Shown here: positions 28,190 to 40,770 of the stretch, piece after piece
Layout: the number at the start of each line of letters is the position of its first letter
Position numbering within the stretch: the stretch's first letter is position 1
NCBI GenBank assembly: GCA_900708905.1
Contig: CAADRB010000023.1
Span: forward strand, 1,623,944-1,687,943
Reading direction: 5' to 3'
DNA length: 64,000 bases
Origin: Hymenolepis diminuta
Lineage: Eukaryota > Platyhelminthes > Cestoda > Cyclophyllidea > Hymenolepididae
The notes under the pieces: generated by a model
Told to the model about the DNA's origin: nothing
The model's database searches: none
What the model saw: only the letters and a program-made list of their open reading frames with translations
Translations under genes and position numbers: made by a program

Positions 28190-28485
28190 TGAAGATATAA
28201 ATGAATCGACGTATTAACTGGCCTCCACGCTCTGTTTATATCTTGGACACCAACTCACCTGGTGATGAAATGATGAAATTTGAAGATTAGGACATAAGGT
28301 ATGAGGAAGATGGCAACTAAATGCATCCAAAATTCAAACATACCTTCTTGACCCCTCACCGTTTTATACCCCTTTTTGGACTCAATTACTGTTCCCCACA
28401 TTCAGATGCTTTCCCATGACTAGAACTCGTAAGACAAGTTTGCGCTGCCATGGCATGATAATAATGATAATAAGGAATAGTATTT
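28190..28485 (+). repeat. Degenerate interspersed repeat, family 1, copy 2
   Basis: Carries the 3' block of the family (ATGACTAGAACTCGTAAGAC at 28416, then GCTGCCATGGCATGATAATA), closely matching ATGATTAAAACTTGTAAAAA ... GTTGCCATGGATAATAATGA of the 41.9 kb copy. The 5' part is only weakly alignable by eye. Confidence 0.4.
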
Positions 28486-29299
28486 TCATTCTCTCTACTA
28501 CATAACTGGCTCCCGCAATGAGCAGTTTTCGGTGTTGCTTTCAGATCTTGTTAGACAAGATTAAGACCTCAAATTTTCGTATTTTGTGGGATTAGGTTAC
28601 AGGTTATCATCGATCTCATGGATAATATGACTAACATTTAAATCATTATGAAAAAATTTTCGTACAGAATCGAAATTCAAGGTGAAAAGGCAATAAAAAT
28701 CAAACATCCAGGGATTTGAGGAACTAAAGGCAATAAAATCATATTGGTCATAACAAGGAGTGATATTATGCCTGTTACTCATAAGATCAGTTCAGGAACG
28801 CATTCATTCTGCCTTAGTATTGGAAAATGCTCTCTTTTACTGACCGGAAGAGAGAAAGAATAATTCAGTCGATCATTCAGCTAATAGGCCAAGCTGATGT
28901 GACGGTTTATTTTAGCAAGTTAATCCATTAAAATGATATTAAAACTAAACAACTAATGCTTAAGACAAAATATCGACTGTTTAAATTTGCACTCTTCTAG
29001 ATCTATTGCTTTTTGGATTTTGAATTCATTTTCCCGTTGTATTATGTTTTATAGCCTCTAAGAAACAGCCAATTGCATCCTGAAATTATCGAATTCATTT
29101 TGATTCAAACGAACTCATGCATATTACCGAAAAATAACCAAGCCCACTGGATATTCAAAGATAAGTTTGATTGAAGATGACGCCGGCCATTAAGTGCTTA
29201 ATTTTTCATAAATTAAGGTTTATTTCCATAAGAAGGCACGAAAATTCCGCAGCATCATCTTGGCAGACCACTGCACAACGGAATCAATCGTCATTCATC

Positions 29300-29390
29300 G
29301 ATTGGTTCCCTGTCAGACCAATCATATTCCACCATGCCGGACTAAGAAGTAATTAGCTTTCAATGATTGGTTCAATTTTTTCCGACCAAT
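29300..29390. promoter_or_regulatory. Cluster of four CCAAT boxes in two facing pairs
   Basis: ATTGG at 29301 and 29366 and CCAAT at 29318 and 29386 form two copies of the arrangement GATTGGTTC ... GACCAATCA, about 66 bases apart. The paired orientation matches the pair in front of the stomatin-like gene. This could be the promoter of a gene whose exons were not found (possibly the TBC1D2-like gene, 17 kb to the right) or a short inverted-repeat element. No TATA box or start codon with a long frame follows. Confidence 0.3.
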
Positions 29391-30886
29391 CACAACCAGA
29401 CATAGAGCGTTGTAAATCATGTCAGTAAACGCCTGGTTACTGAACTAGTCTTATCTGATTAAGTACCTGTCTACTCTCGCTTTCACTTGGGTCCGAGCAA
29501 TTTCGGCATACCCCACACAACAGTGGGACTAACCACACTTTGAAACAGTTATTATTCGAATATCTGGACTATATCTATTCAGATATTTCAGTTACAAAGC
29601 AATTACCCGATATTACAATGATTTTCAGTTAGAATGAATCAAATCAACTTCGTTATACTTAACGGAAAATCGTGCATCCCTAGTCGGAGTTATCTTTTAC
29701 AAGGCGATTTAGTTTAATGACTGCTAACATCACTTCATGGATTTACTGCTTTTGCAATCATTGTGCTATTTTACTGCCGCACTTATGAGTTAAGTCTAAT
29801 GTTTTGTCACGCCCTGCTTTAGAGCTTCATTTAAAAGGTTTTTGGACAGTAAATTTAACTTTAACACTGAATCGCTCCATTATATTCACTTACAGCATTT
29901 CATGTTTCATTGACAAGCTAATAGTATGAGTACTACTGAAAAAGATTTTGCGTAATTTGTTCTTGAGCACTGGAGGAAGGTAACTTATAATCAGAAAATG
30001 TTTCAAATACAGAAGACTATTTAAAGAAAGATTACCCAGGCTGTTTTGAACTTTAATCGTAGGGATATTGATATTGTCTTTTTAGCTAAATCATCATATT
30101 TGCTGTATAATAATATTTTATTAACATAATTACTGTATGCGAGCACAGTAAAATATTGCCAATATTCATCAGATCAACAAACTAGGTATACTGCGGATAG
30201 GAATTCCCAAAGAAACCGAGGAATAAAATCATGAAAACTTAGCTTGAAATATTTGAAATACCTCTTATGCTTCTTAAGTGAGTATAGAAAACTTGGGATG
30301 AACTCAATTAATCGACCTTCTGTCTTCCATTAATAGGTAAGCAGTCATGGCCAAACGGTAATTAAATCGTCCATTAAATGCTCTTGTGAGAAGAGTTTGA
30401 AAACACCGGCTCAACAGATCTCCAGATGTAGTAAAAACCATTTATTTTCCTGTTGAATATTTTAATGTCTGGTTTACCAAACTAAATCCCGGATCATCAT
30501 CTTCTTCACGCTAGCTTGACTGCCAATAGTCATGGCCATTAATTAATGCGGTTTTTCCGGTCGCATTATAGTCATTATACAGTACATACATATGAAGATA
30601 GTTTCTGATGTTATTTCATTCGAGTAGGAAGTGAGAAGTCACAGTCGGTGGAATTTTATTGATTGTTTGCACATTTTTCAATGTTCCATATTTTTTCGCT
30701 ATTAAAGTTTAATGAACTTCAGATTTATTTGTACGTATAATTTACATTAAGCATATTCTCCCTAGTTTATTTCGGTAATAAAATAATGAAAAGACTAATC
30801 AAAATTGTTAATTACAAGTAGTCAATTTACAGTGACAGGAAATCGAAAGGCTTGTCAACTCAGAAGGTAACGATAGGTTCTTGTGT

Positions 30887-30906
30887 GGGGGAGGGGGGAG
30901 GGGGAG
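30887..30906 (+). repeat. G-rich run with quadruplex potential
   Basis: Runs of five, six and five G separated by single A on the plus strand, in otherwise AT-rich DNA. The layout could support a G-quadruplex if the middle run is shared between two tetrad columns. Confidence 0.6.
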
Positions 30907-33900
30907 TCGTATTCTCACGTAATTAAACATTTCACTGAGACGTTTGCGATTGGAAATATCGGCTAAATGCTCCTGAATCTATTACATCCTATATTAGTCC
31001 ATAAAGAATGTTAGTGGCACGAGTTACCCCCCTCAATGTCCCCATAAGGTTTTTTTCCTGGCAAAATCTAAACGCAATTTTAAAGGTAACCAGCATTGTT
31101 GATTCCTCCTATCAGCGCAATTGATAGAATCATCAAATTCCTTCAGTACTGCTAGAAGGAAATTAGTCTTATTTAGATTAGGTGTCAGCAGTTTTGAATG
31201 TTTATTGAGGAAATATGTTTCCAGCTGTTCCTAGCCCTTTATCTTTAATCCAGTCTTAGTAGGAGTTCTGGTAACTTGAACTATTTGGTCATGCCAGAAT
31301 TTTGGCAAAATTTAGTGACAAAGAGAGTCACTCATTGCATACTTACTCCTTTGCAAATTATTGTAAATATTTTAGGTAAAATTTAGCACTCTTCGTAGAT
31401 ATTTTCTCGGTATCATTCAAGTCTTCGTTCTTCCAGTTCAATGGTCGGTTTCATCACTTTCCGATTCACAAAAACATAAATAGATACTGATTATCTGTAA
31501 CCGATGTCCAATTGGCTCTTAGAGCAAGAATTCACCGATATCATCAAAATTAATTTTAGAAAAGTCAAGATTTTTACAAACAATATTTTCGCAATGGCTT
31601 ATTATGATTTAAGTTGAATACCGAGAGAAATTTGATCTTAGGGCTAGGCACTTGTAGATCTGTGACGTCTAAGTGGCTTGATGTACACATTTTGAGAAAT
31701 TCGACGTTCGCGCTTTAACGGAAAAGAATTTGTCCCTGTCCAATTTTAAACTCTCCACCTTACACTCTAACTACATACTTAGAAGGTCAGTGCTAAGGAC
31801 ATTTCCGTTTCATCCTTTCGTAAATTTCAGCTTCCTACCGTTCGTTTCGGGTGCCTTTTTACTAAAAAGCCAGTAGCAATTTACAATATTAAAGAAATAC
31901 ATGCTAACTAATGTGCCGATACCTTCAAATATCCCACCTATCATTCATCATCAAAACTAAAGAACACTCAAATAAGCTATGAATCTCGCCGTTTCCCAAC
32001 GTCCTACTACTTTAATTAAATTGAATTCACCTCAGTTAACCTAACAAAAGAAGTTATAATAAGCAGAAAGGTGGAAGGGAATACGCAACTGCGACAGCTA
32101 ACTATCACTGCAACTAATACTTTCACGAAAAACAACAATTATTGAATAAAGCAGTGATACGAGAAAGGAAACTCATATGTCTAGCCACTTTTGTTAATCA
32201 AGTTACGAGCAAAGGTAATTGGATTAAATTGCATCATTTCTGGCTTGATTTTACAGAAGAATTAAGATGAAGTTATACAAAGTTAAGTTATCACTCAAAT
32301 TAAGCTTACCTGCTACTGTAGCATAGCTAGATCACCGTCGATTATAACCGATTAAAATTTTTAAAGGGAGGGCTGAAATGCTCCGGTTCTTAGACGCTTT
32401 ATAAATTAAAGAAAAGCTAGTCTTCAAAGTAAAGCTTTCCCAGTTTCATGGACGGTTAGAGGTTAACTGATGGACTGATAGTAGTTTTACCCGAGATGTC
32501 CGGAACGGCATGCGCCCTCATACTGATAAGGATGATGGATAACTTGGGGATCGTTTGAGAGGAATGTGAGTTTTTCATCCCAAAATGATACATGGATTTT
32601 GTCAACTTGAGCATTGTCTGTCAGCTCTCTATCAGGAGAAACAACGAAAAATCTTTGGCTACTCATGAGCGATTCTGATTAATTGATCATGAATTCATTT
32701 CAAAGGGACCGATCTGCCGCTTAATATTATTAACTGCTTATCTAGAGTTTAAGATCACCACTATTTAACTTGCTAATAACTCAGCTGTGAGGTTATTCTC
32801 TGATGCTTTTTACTAAATAGTGTGTACTTGTCGTGGATTATTCTGATTCAGTGTATAAAAATGCAACAAATTATTTATAACATAGTTTTTTCAAAATAGC
32901 TGAACTTCATGTTAACGGCTTTTTGTTTTAAATTTTGAAATAATTTGTCAGAATAATTATAGGAAATTCCTTATCCAGAGGATGCATATTTAATAACAAA
33001 ACCACAAGGGAAATATATGTTGATAATTTCATTAATACCATCAGGATTATTGTAAAAATTTTCATTTCGAAAAAAGGTTATATGTTGATATTTTATTTGA
33101 ATATGTGTAATTTATCCGTAAAAGATATTGTTTTGGAATCATATTCTCAGAAAACTTTAGAAAACTAATTAGGATTCCATACCGAACCAACATTGCAGTA
33201 ATGAGAATGGTGTAGAGAAATCCGAGGCTTTATGCTTTTATAGGATCATCAAATGTAGAGAAATCACAGCTTCAGATATTAGGAAGAAGGTATAAAAATT
33301 AGTAAGGATAGTAATTTTAGAGAAGTTAGGCACAGCTGCTACACATGCAGTGAACATGTGGTTGTTGTAGATAGTGATTGGTGATGGTGCCGTAGATTAG
33401 CGTTTAGCTAGAGGCTGGATCGGTAGCCGTAAGTTGGAGCTGACTGGAGATCTTACCGTAGAACTTGATCAGGAAGAGCAGAAGATAAGTCTGAACTATA
33501 TTAACCACTGGATATTCATAGATTTGCACGTGAAATTGTTTAAGGAAACTGGGATACAATTGAGATGAATCAGAAATTAAGATGAGATTAAAACCTGATA
33601 ATGCCTTGTTATCTTCCTTGGTATTTTGGCAGACAGTACGGTATCTGATTGATGATATTGTTCTTCATGACATCCCTATCTCAGTACAGGGAATTTCATT
33701 AGTTTTTGAAATGGCCCCGGTCTACTGATTGGCAATTATCAATCTGACCAAGGTATGCCAATTTAGTCAGAAAGAGAATATTAAATAATTGACATATTTC
33801 ATTCTTAGAGACTTTTGTAATTCAAGACATGCTTTGTCGGGCTCATTTGAATTGGTTTGCGTTTAAGCTAAGAAGTATGTAAATGAAAACCTGGAAGCAA

Positions 33901-34109
33901 TGCAGATCTTCAATCAATAAACTTCAAATTGGGGCTTTTCTATCCTTTATCACATGATAAAATGCTTCTAAGAATAGAACGAGTCCAGTCACTAACCGGT
34001 TTGAAAATAAGTTCCCACATCCTTAAGTTGGGATATTTAGCTGTATACATCCTCATCGTGCTTACCCTATAAATCGAACACATACATTTCATTTTATAGA
34101 ATGTGCCTA

Positions 34110-34127
34110 ATATATATATATATATAA
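34110..34127. repeat. (TA)n microsatellite
   Basis: Short TA dinucleotide tract of about 18 bases. Confidence 0.85.
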
Positions 34128-37100
34128 TACGTATTAAAATGATCTAGTATATTTATACTTGGCTCATTAATCGTTTCTGATTTCTAACTGAAAGTGAACA
34201 TTTTCGTTTCAGTCGAAAGCTAACATGCAATTAAATGAGTATCTGTTAGAAGACGTTAAAAGAGGTTAGAATAAAGTGTAATGGTGTAGTGACATTTAGG
34301 TGCCTTTAGATAAAATAGTAATATAATGCAAAATTTCAACTGGTTCCAACAAGGCACGAGAAGAAATAATAACAGTAATTATTAATTCTATTATTATCAA
34401 TAGCGAAGTGGAAGTATCTGTAGCATCTAAACAGAAAGGAAAGTAGAGACGATTTAAGGAATGTTTGAGAGATTTTGGAAAATTGGGGCAACTCAAATAG
34501 TCTGCGTCTGGACTCTAAAATAGCCGGTTATCTGTTGATTTATTATTCTTTTCTTTATTTCTTAAAGTATTTATTTATTTTTATTTAACAGCAAAATTCC
34601 TGATGGCATAATTTCCTGCGGTTTCGCAGCCATTCTCATTTCACATAGGCCTTAAAACAGGCATCTACAAGACAGGGCTGTCTGCCGGTTCGTGAATTGC
34701 CTACATAATCATGATGGTCATTTTGTCAATACCTTCCTATCTCACACAAATTTGCAAAGAGCCGATGACGCCGAACAACTTCCTGCTTAATATCTGGGCA
34801 GGTCTGCACAGGATAGATGATATAGTTGGTGTTATTCAGTTATTCAGTTCCCGATAATAGAGAACATCGAGTTTCTTACGCATAGATTATGAGCCACTTC
34901 TTAGGAGATGCAATGCTTGTGATTGTCCAGAATACAGGTGGGATTTGGAAGATGAATCCTGATAAAAAATATATCCTTCATCTATTAGAACACCCCCTCC
35001 AATTAAAAGATGTGAGAAACGAGATACCTTCACTTGGGATGTTCGCGGATGTTTCTCAGGGACATCTTTCATGCCAGAGCTCTAACTTTCACTTATTTCT
35101 TGCCGAATATGCCGAAAATCATTCTTCAAACGGTGTTTCGAATGTTCTTCAATTCTGTAGCATTAAACTTACGATAGGCAATAGTACACAAATCACGCAG
35201 GAAAATGTATTAAACGAGGGTTTCGAATCCCCTTGCTCCAGGGCTTAATCAAAAATATATTCAAATTTAGAACTGATCTAAAAGCCCCGTAAGCTGTCTC
35301 TTGGTCTTTATAACATTCCGTTTTAAAGCATCATAGGCTAGAACCCCATTATTTCCCAGAGGGACAATAAGTGCAAAATAGCTCTCATTTGATTCTGTGA
35401 TCATTCATTTCGGTTCAGTTTTGTTCAGACACACGTCTGCATTTCACAGACACATTTTCCAATGTTATTCTAAAATTCATTTAGAAGCTCTTCAACTTGC
35501 ACAGTCGGTTGAGTAATATTCAAGATGTCCCAACGAACACTCGCGTGCTACTGAATTGAAGAGTCTCTCTTGTACAAAATCTTAGTCTAATATCAAGTAA
35601 AATGTTTTACTGAAATTGCCCACTGTATGTTACTATATTCCAAGGCAGCTTAGTAAGCACATTCTGAATTTTATCGTAAATATTGGCCCTTCTTATGTTA
35701 ACAAAGTTTAGTACCAATTCACAATATCAATCACTGGCTTCTTGAATCATAGTTATTACTGTGAGGATGGTCTATTCAGTATATATTTAAGCACAGAGTC
35801 TTTTTTTACAGTTTGTGAAAGTCTGGCCTTCCATATACAATTGATGCAAGCATTTCTCCGTCACGTCGAGGAGAAAAATACTTCGGCAATTAGAGGTGGC
35901 AATTATAACTACTATTATTAATAAATAATGTGTATGAGGAATAATAATACCAAATCTAACTGAATTATATTGATCCAGTCCAAAACGTTCTAAAGGAGGG
36001 AAACGAAATTACATTAACCTATTATTAATAAAAAACATGGCTCTATCGTGAATAATTCCGCTTTTTCTCGAAATGAGCAAATAAGACAGTTGTAAAGCTA
36101 CTTATTCTTATGGTCAATAGATATTTTAATGAAACTCCTATATTGATGAAATAGGCTACCAATATGTGCCCATACCGGCTCCGATAATCAGTGAATGAAG
36201 TACCAAGTAGTTTATATATATATGAATAGCTCCTCTAAGAATGCATAGGTTTTGGAATAGAAAAAAGTTCGTACATATAATGAAAAATTCATTAAATTTC
36301 GTTTTTCAATCAGTCCGCCAACATTGTTAAAATATGTTGTTATAATATGTTAACAATGGTTTTAAACAAAAATTGATCGTAATAAAGTAGAGCTATTTAC
36401 TACTAAAACTTTTAATGGATCTAAAATGCCATGTAAATATAGTGCACAGTGTGACAGTTTGAGAACATTAATGACTGTACGGATAGGGAAAATCGGATAA
36501 TCTCTTGCTTATTTTGGCGAAGTACAACAATAATTTTACTACAAATAAAAGTGAGTGGATTTATGCTGGGGAATACCCAAACGTATAAGGAATTTAAGCC
36601 AAAGGATAGATAAAATATTTCCACTGGAACAGCTACCAAAATGTTGCTAATTCCAACATCAATACAGCAGCAGCAGAAGTAGCCCACGAAATTATGACAA
36701 TACAGTTTAAGATATGATTGACTGAGATATCTGTGGAATTAATCCTCCATGTCGATCTATTCACAACAGACTTCAATTCAATCACTGGGCCACGACCTGT
36801 GAAGAGCTTGTAGGCAAATCCCTCTTTATTAAACTACATTCTGTAGCAAAACAAATGCAATGTGTTCCCCTAATTTCAACTGCTCCTCTCTGTAGATGCC
36901 TTAAATTGTACAAAAAAGAAGGATGATTGAATCGTCGATTATCAGATCGTTATCCTCAATCCTATCTTCTACTATTTTTGAGGTCAAAATATTCTATTCT
37001 AATGAAAGTATGTAGATAAGGAAAAGTCGGCCCATGTTCTTTTTCAAATGTGAGTGATGAACAACAGGAAATCTCAAACTGTCCTCCTCTTTCCCTGTCT

Positions 37101-39630
37101 ACTTATTCGCATTTCTGATGACCACAACGTTCAAAATCAATGTTCTCTTAAGAAAGAAATGCTGAAGATACTATTTGATTACAAAAATAGCTTTCCGACA
37201 ATAAACGGCGTATAGCACTGTGGGTTTCTAATAGCAGGCATGTTACATTTAAAAGTATTACAATACGAAAACTGACGATAAGGAAAGGATCTTCAATTTT
37301 CGGGAGAAATCAAGTGAGCTTGTATAACTGCAAAATTTTCATTAAAGGCTTAAGAGGAGGAAATCGAACTTTTCTCAAAAGAGTCTAAAATCGACCTATT
37401 TTGAGGTTTTAATTGTACATCTTTTCATTAATTCGCAGTTCACTGCTTTAAATCTAAACGCCTAAATTTCTTTCTATTAGCTTATACGATTTTAACATGG
37501 TAGACCTCAATCTCAATTACACAAATTGTGTTTCACAGCTGCTAACAAAGATAATTCAAGCATAGGTTTAAACGAGGTGCGAACTAGTCACAAAGACTGT
37601 CAAATATGTACCTAGAATGAGCAGTATTTTCACAAAGATCAATTACAATATTCTTGCAAGTAAGTATCTTAAACTTCAGGGAATTTTGGCTTAATTTGCT
37701 GTTTGCATAAACACATGTTCTAGAAAGTGGCATAATAAATCAGAATAAATTTAAAAACCAATTCTCTTTTACTTTTTACTAAGCTGAATTTATCTTAATC
37801 AAGTCGATGGAGATTAAAGTTAGCTCTTAGATATATTCAAAGGTATATGTATGGATTGAAAATATCAAAGTGAAGCCTCAGTCATTTATATTGACCTTAC
37901 AGATCTAACCATGGGACAGCTCAGTTCTATAGCATTGAAAATGTGGTTTCGGATAAATGAACTGCTACTGTGTGCGGGTGTGTGAATATCAATTATCCAT
38001 ATCATGAGGAATTCGGCTCATTTCTACTAAATTTCTCACAAAGCGTCTTGGCTGAAAGTGTTTTTGATAGAAGATATTTTTATCTAATGCAGAACAAAGG
38101 TGATTATCTTACATGGCTAAGTACTTAAAAAATTAATTTGCAAATCTGACAAAGCCTCCCGATGGTAGTCAAAACGATTCTCTTTAAGGCTAATAAGCAC
38201 TGAAGGTAATGCGCATGATAATATTTGGACTAAATAAATGGGAAATATTGGCTTTCAAGCAACCACTTCATAGCAGTGAAGGTGGAGGGTGCATTCACAA
38301 GTGACCTAGGGGCGTGTGCGTTTGTACGTAGACGCATACTCAGATCCCGACCATCAGGCGAAGACATTGATAACCAGATATGACTGACGTCTACAGAAGA
38401 AACGCATGTACACAAATTCAAATTTACTCTCTAATAAACTAAGGTAGCTTCCCGGTCATCTTCTAGTGATCTAGCGTTATGAAAGGCTTGACTTACTCCT
38501 TCTTCGTGGCTCCAGTTCACGTCATAGCAGGCGCGCATACCCAATCCTATGAATTATTGCAGTTTCACCTGCACGCCTTCTCCTCTTTCAAATAAATTCG
38601 AACTCTTATGAAATACCATAAATAAATGCCTACATTCATTCATAAGGTATCCTTCCATGAAACTTTCCGCTTGTCTACAAATCTACAACATGCAACTCCC
38701 CATGCCGTCTCTCTTTGAAAATACTTTATCCTATCATGTTTAAGAACTGGATTAACATCGAATTAATACGAGTGTTTTAGGTATTTTATCCGTTATATAG
38801 ATTTGTATCTAATATGTGCGTCATTGAACCCAAAGAGACAGCTTTCGATATTTGTAGGAGTGTGCTTAGTGTTATGACTAATTTTTAACTAGCCTTACAA
38901 TATCAGATCAGTCAGCAAGTCATTAACCGCATTAAAAGTAAATAGGAAGTAATAAAAAGCATGTTCTTTTTCTGCAGACAAGGTGGACTTTTACTTGTAT
39001 TGAAAAATCAGTATTAATTCATGATCTTTTACTCCTCTTTATCTAAACTTTTATTCGAGCAGCATACTGAAAGCCCCTTACTTTTAATGAGCTCCCACAC
39101 ACGAGGACGAGTCGAAATTGCATTCATTTTCTTTGTGTATTATTGTTCATACATGCCGATCGTTAGACCCCTTCATATAATAATGCAAGGCCAATGTTAT
39201 TATCCAAGGCGCACATTTGACAAAATAGTTTAGGAAGGTATCTGAACACGGTAAGTAACAAAAAATAGTCCAATAGAACACAAAAAGGAGTGAAGAGGCG
39301 TTGAATAGAAGTAGATTAAAAAGTCAGAATAGTCTGGACGTGTAATTTATTTGAATTCTGGAAGCCTGGTGTTCTCGGCTTCTTAAGAGCTCATAAAACT
39401 CAGTTTGCAAATTTCTGATATTCCAAAGTTTTATTTTTACAGTATGGTCTCTAGGTTCCTGAATAGATCCACAATATTCAGGTCTTAATGAAAAATTGAT
39501 CTAACTGAGCGAATGATCACATCGCTTTGATTTATTCATTTAATCTTACAGTTAATTGTAGGTAAATGATGCCAGAAAATAATTTTAACATATTGGAGTC
39601 GTTTCAGAGGGACATCAAATTAAATTCTGC

Positions 39631-39829
39631 ATAATATTAATAATAATAGTAATTCCCAAGCCCGTTTGAGAGGGCGCTTTCCTAGAACCTCCCTGGTGGG
39701 TGACTCAAATACCGACTTAACCAGTGCGGCTAGCCATTCCACCTACTGGATGTGGGCAAATAAGAATCGAACCCGTAACCTCTGACTTGACAGAGGAGCG
39801 CGGTGACCAACGCGCCACCGGTGGTACTG
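39631..39829 (-). mobile_element. tRNA-derived SINE
   Basis: Read on the minus strand, the element begins near 39829 with a tRNA-like head. A pol III box A (TGGCGCGTTGG) lies at 39807-39817 and a box B (GGTTCGATTC) at 39764-39773, 33 bases further on, the spacing of a tRNA gene. Between them is an anticodon-arm-like hairpin (CCTCTG / CAGAGG, with GTCAA in the loop, reminiscent of an Asp-type tRNA). No acceptor stem closes after box B. Instead there are about 110 bases of non-tRNA body, and the element ends in an imperfect ATT-repeat tail (39632-39650). Head, body and simple-repeat tail are the structure of a SINE copied by a non-LTR retrotransposon. Target-site duplications were not resolved. 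An open frame across it (39717-39911) is incidental. Confidence 0.75.
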
Positions 39830-40725
39830 AGTTTTGCTTATTCAAATACCATACGTAGACTCTCTCCATTTCCCATTTATTCACCAACCTCTGAGCAATT
39901 TTACAAACCACTACCGAACATTGGTTTGTTGGTTTCTAAAATAATAAAGTTGAATTTAACCCTAATTGGTAGGCTTATTGTTTTGCATCCTCCTCCTCAC
40001 TAATCACTCACTGGCTCTAATGTACATGAAATGACAATACCATGAGGATACTGTATTCAATTTAAGTAATTACATAAAAGAAATTTCACAATGAAAGAAG
40101 AAAATAGAAAAAAATGGGGTAGAAATTATTCCTCTCCTCAAATATTCTACGTGGATTATTTTTGCAAATTGTGTAGGGATTGACACGTAAATTGCTTCGC
40201 TGTTTTTACTACATAAAATAAAATGTGCAATCTTGCATATTACGCAAAATAATTACAAAGAGCTTGTTATTCCCTACACGCAATTAATTGCGGTTATTAA
40301 TGAGATGTTACAGGAAAACCAGCTAGCGCTATGAATAATTGTAAAATTAAAGGCACGTAAAATGTAACATCTTTTATGATTCAAATGTACGGTATCCGTT
40401 CTTCTTCAGTTTTTTAGAAGCCGGGTTCATATTTATAAACCAAACCCAAAATAGGTAGAATACTGACATTAACTTAATTAACTAATCAATTAGTTTGAAG
40501 GCTGACCCTCTGTACATTCCCAAAATTACTTTTCATTTGTATCGTCTGTATGTATGAAAGTACTTCGGTTTCTCGCCCACGAAGCTGCAGTACTATCTTT
40601 ATGTGCCTATGATGCAAAACCCCTGTGTCATGCCTAAACGCGTCTGCCGATTCTCCCCTTTCTATAACCGTCCCGTTTCATTAAAAGTACATCTGCTCTC
40701 ATACTCTCTCGCGTGCCCTTGCCCA

Positions 40726-40770
40726 GGTGACTCATATAAACTGTCTTTGTAATTCCACACACACGCCTGC
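40726..40770 (+). repeat. Repeat family 2, copy B
   Basis: GTGACTCATATAAACTGTCT followed by TTGTAATTCCACACACAC aligns with 26448-26490 with only a few substitutions. The surrounding 40.61-40.86 kb is unusually C/T-rich and is likely part of the same old element. Confidence 0.5.

Larger units (their letters stand above)
12400..29290. other. Long intergenic stretch, no gene supported
   Basis: About 17 kb of AT-rich sequence. I found no run of coding-like sequence with splice borders on either strand and no recognisable protein family. Open frames such as those at 19791-20084, 20347-20559 (minus) and 21759-22040 have no motif and no splice support. A short open run at about 21.59-21.72 kb (a segment reading FEIFVEPVLYDGLSTIVSDK) looks more protein-like than its surroundings and may be a decayed gene or element. 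Short pyrimidine-rich, GC-richer patches (18.5-18.7, 24.1-24.3, 26.4-26.6 kb) look like old repeat fragments. Confidence 0.45.
29440..39600. other. Intergenic or upstream-intron sequence, no gene supported
   Basis: Ten kilobases without a recognisable exon. Contents noted: a G-rich run (30887-30906), a TA tract (34110-34127), and a block at 34.6-35.25 kb that looks less A/T-simple than its flanks and is partly open on both strands (34889-35248 plus, 34887-35072 minus) but matches no family I know. If the TBC1D2-like gene has a remote first exon, it may lie here; one candidate is at 37617-37659. Confidence 0.4.

Noticed and set aside
39717..39911. Minus-strand open frame of 64 codons
   Set aside because: It runs through the tRNA-derived SINE and has no protein similarity that I recognise.
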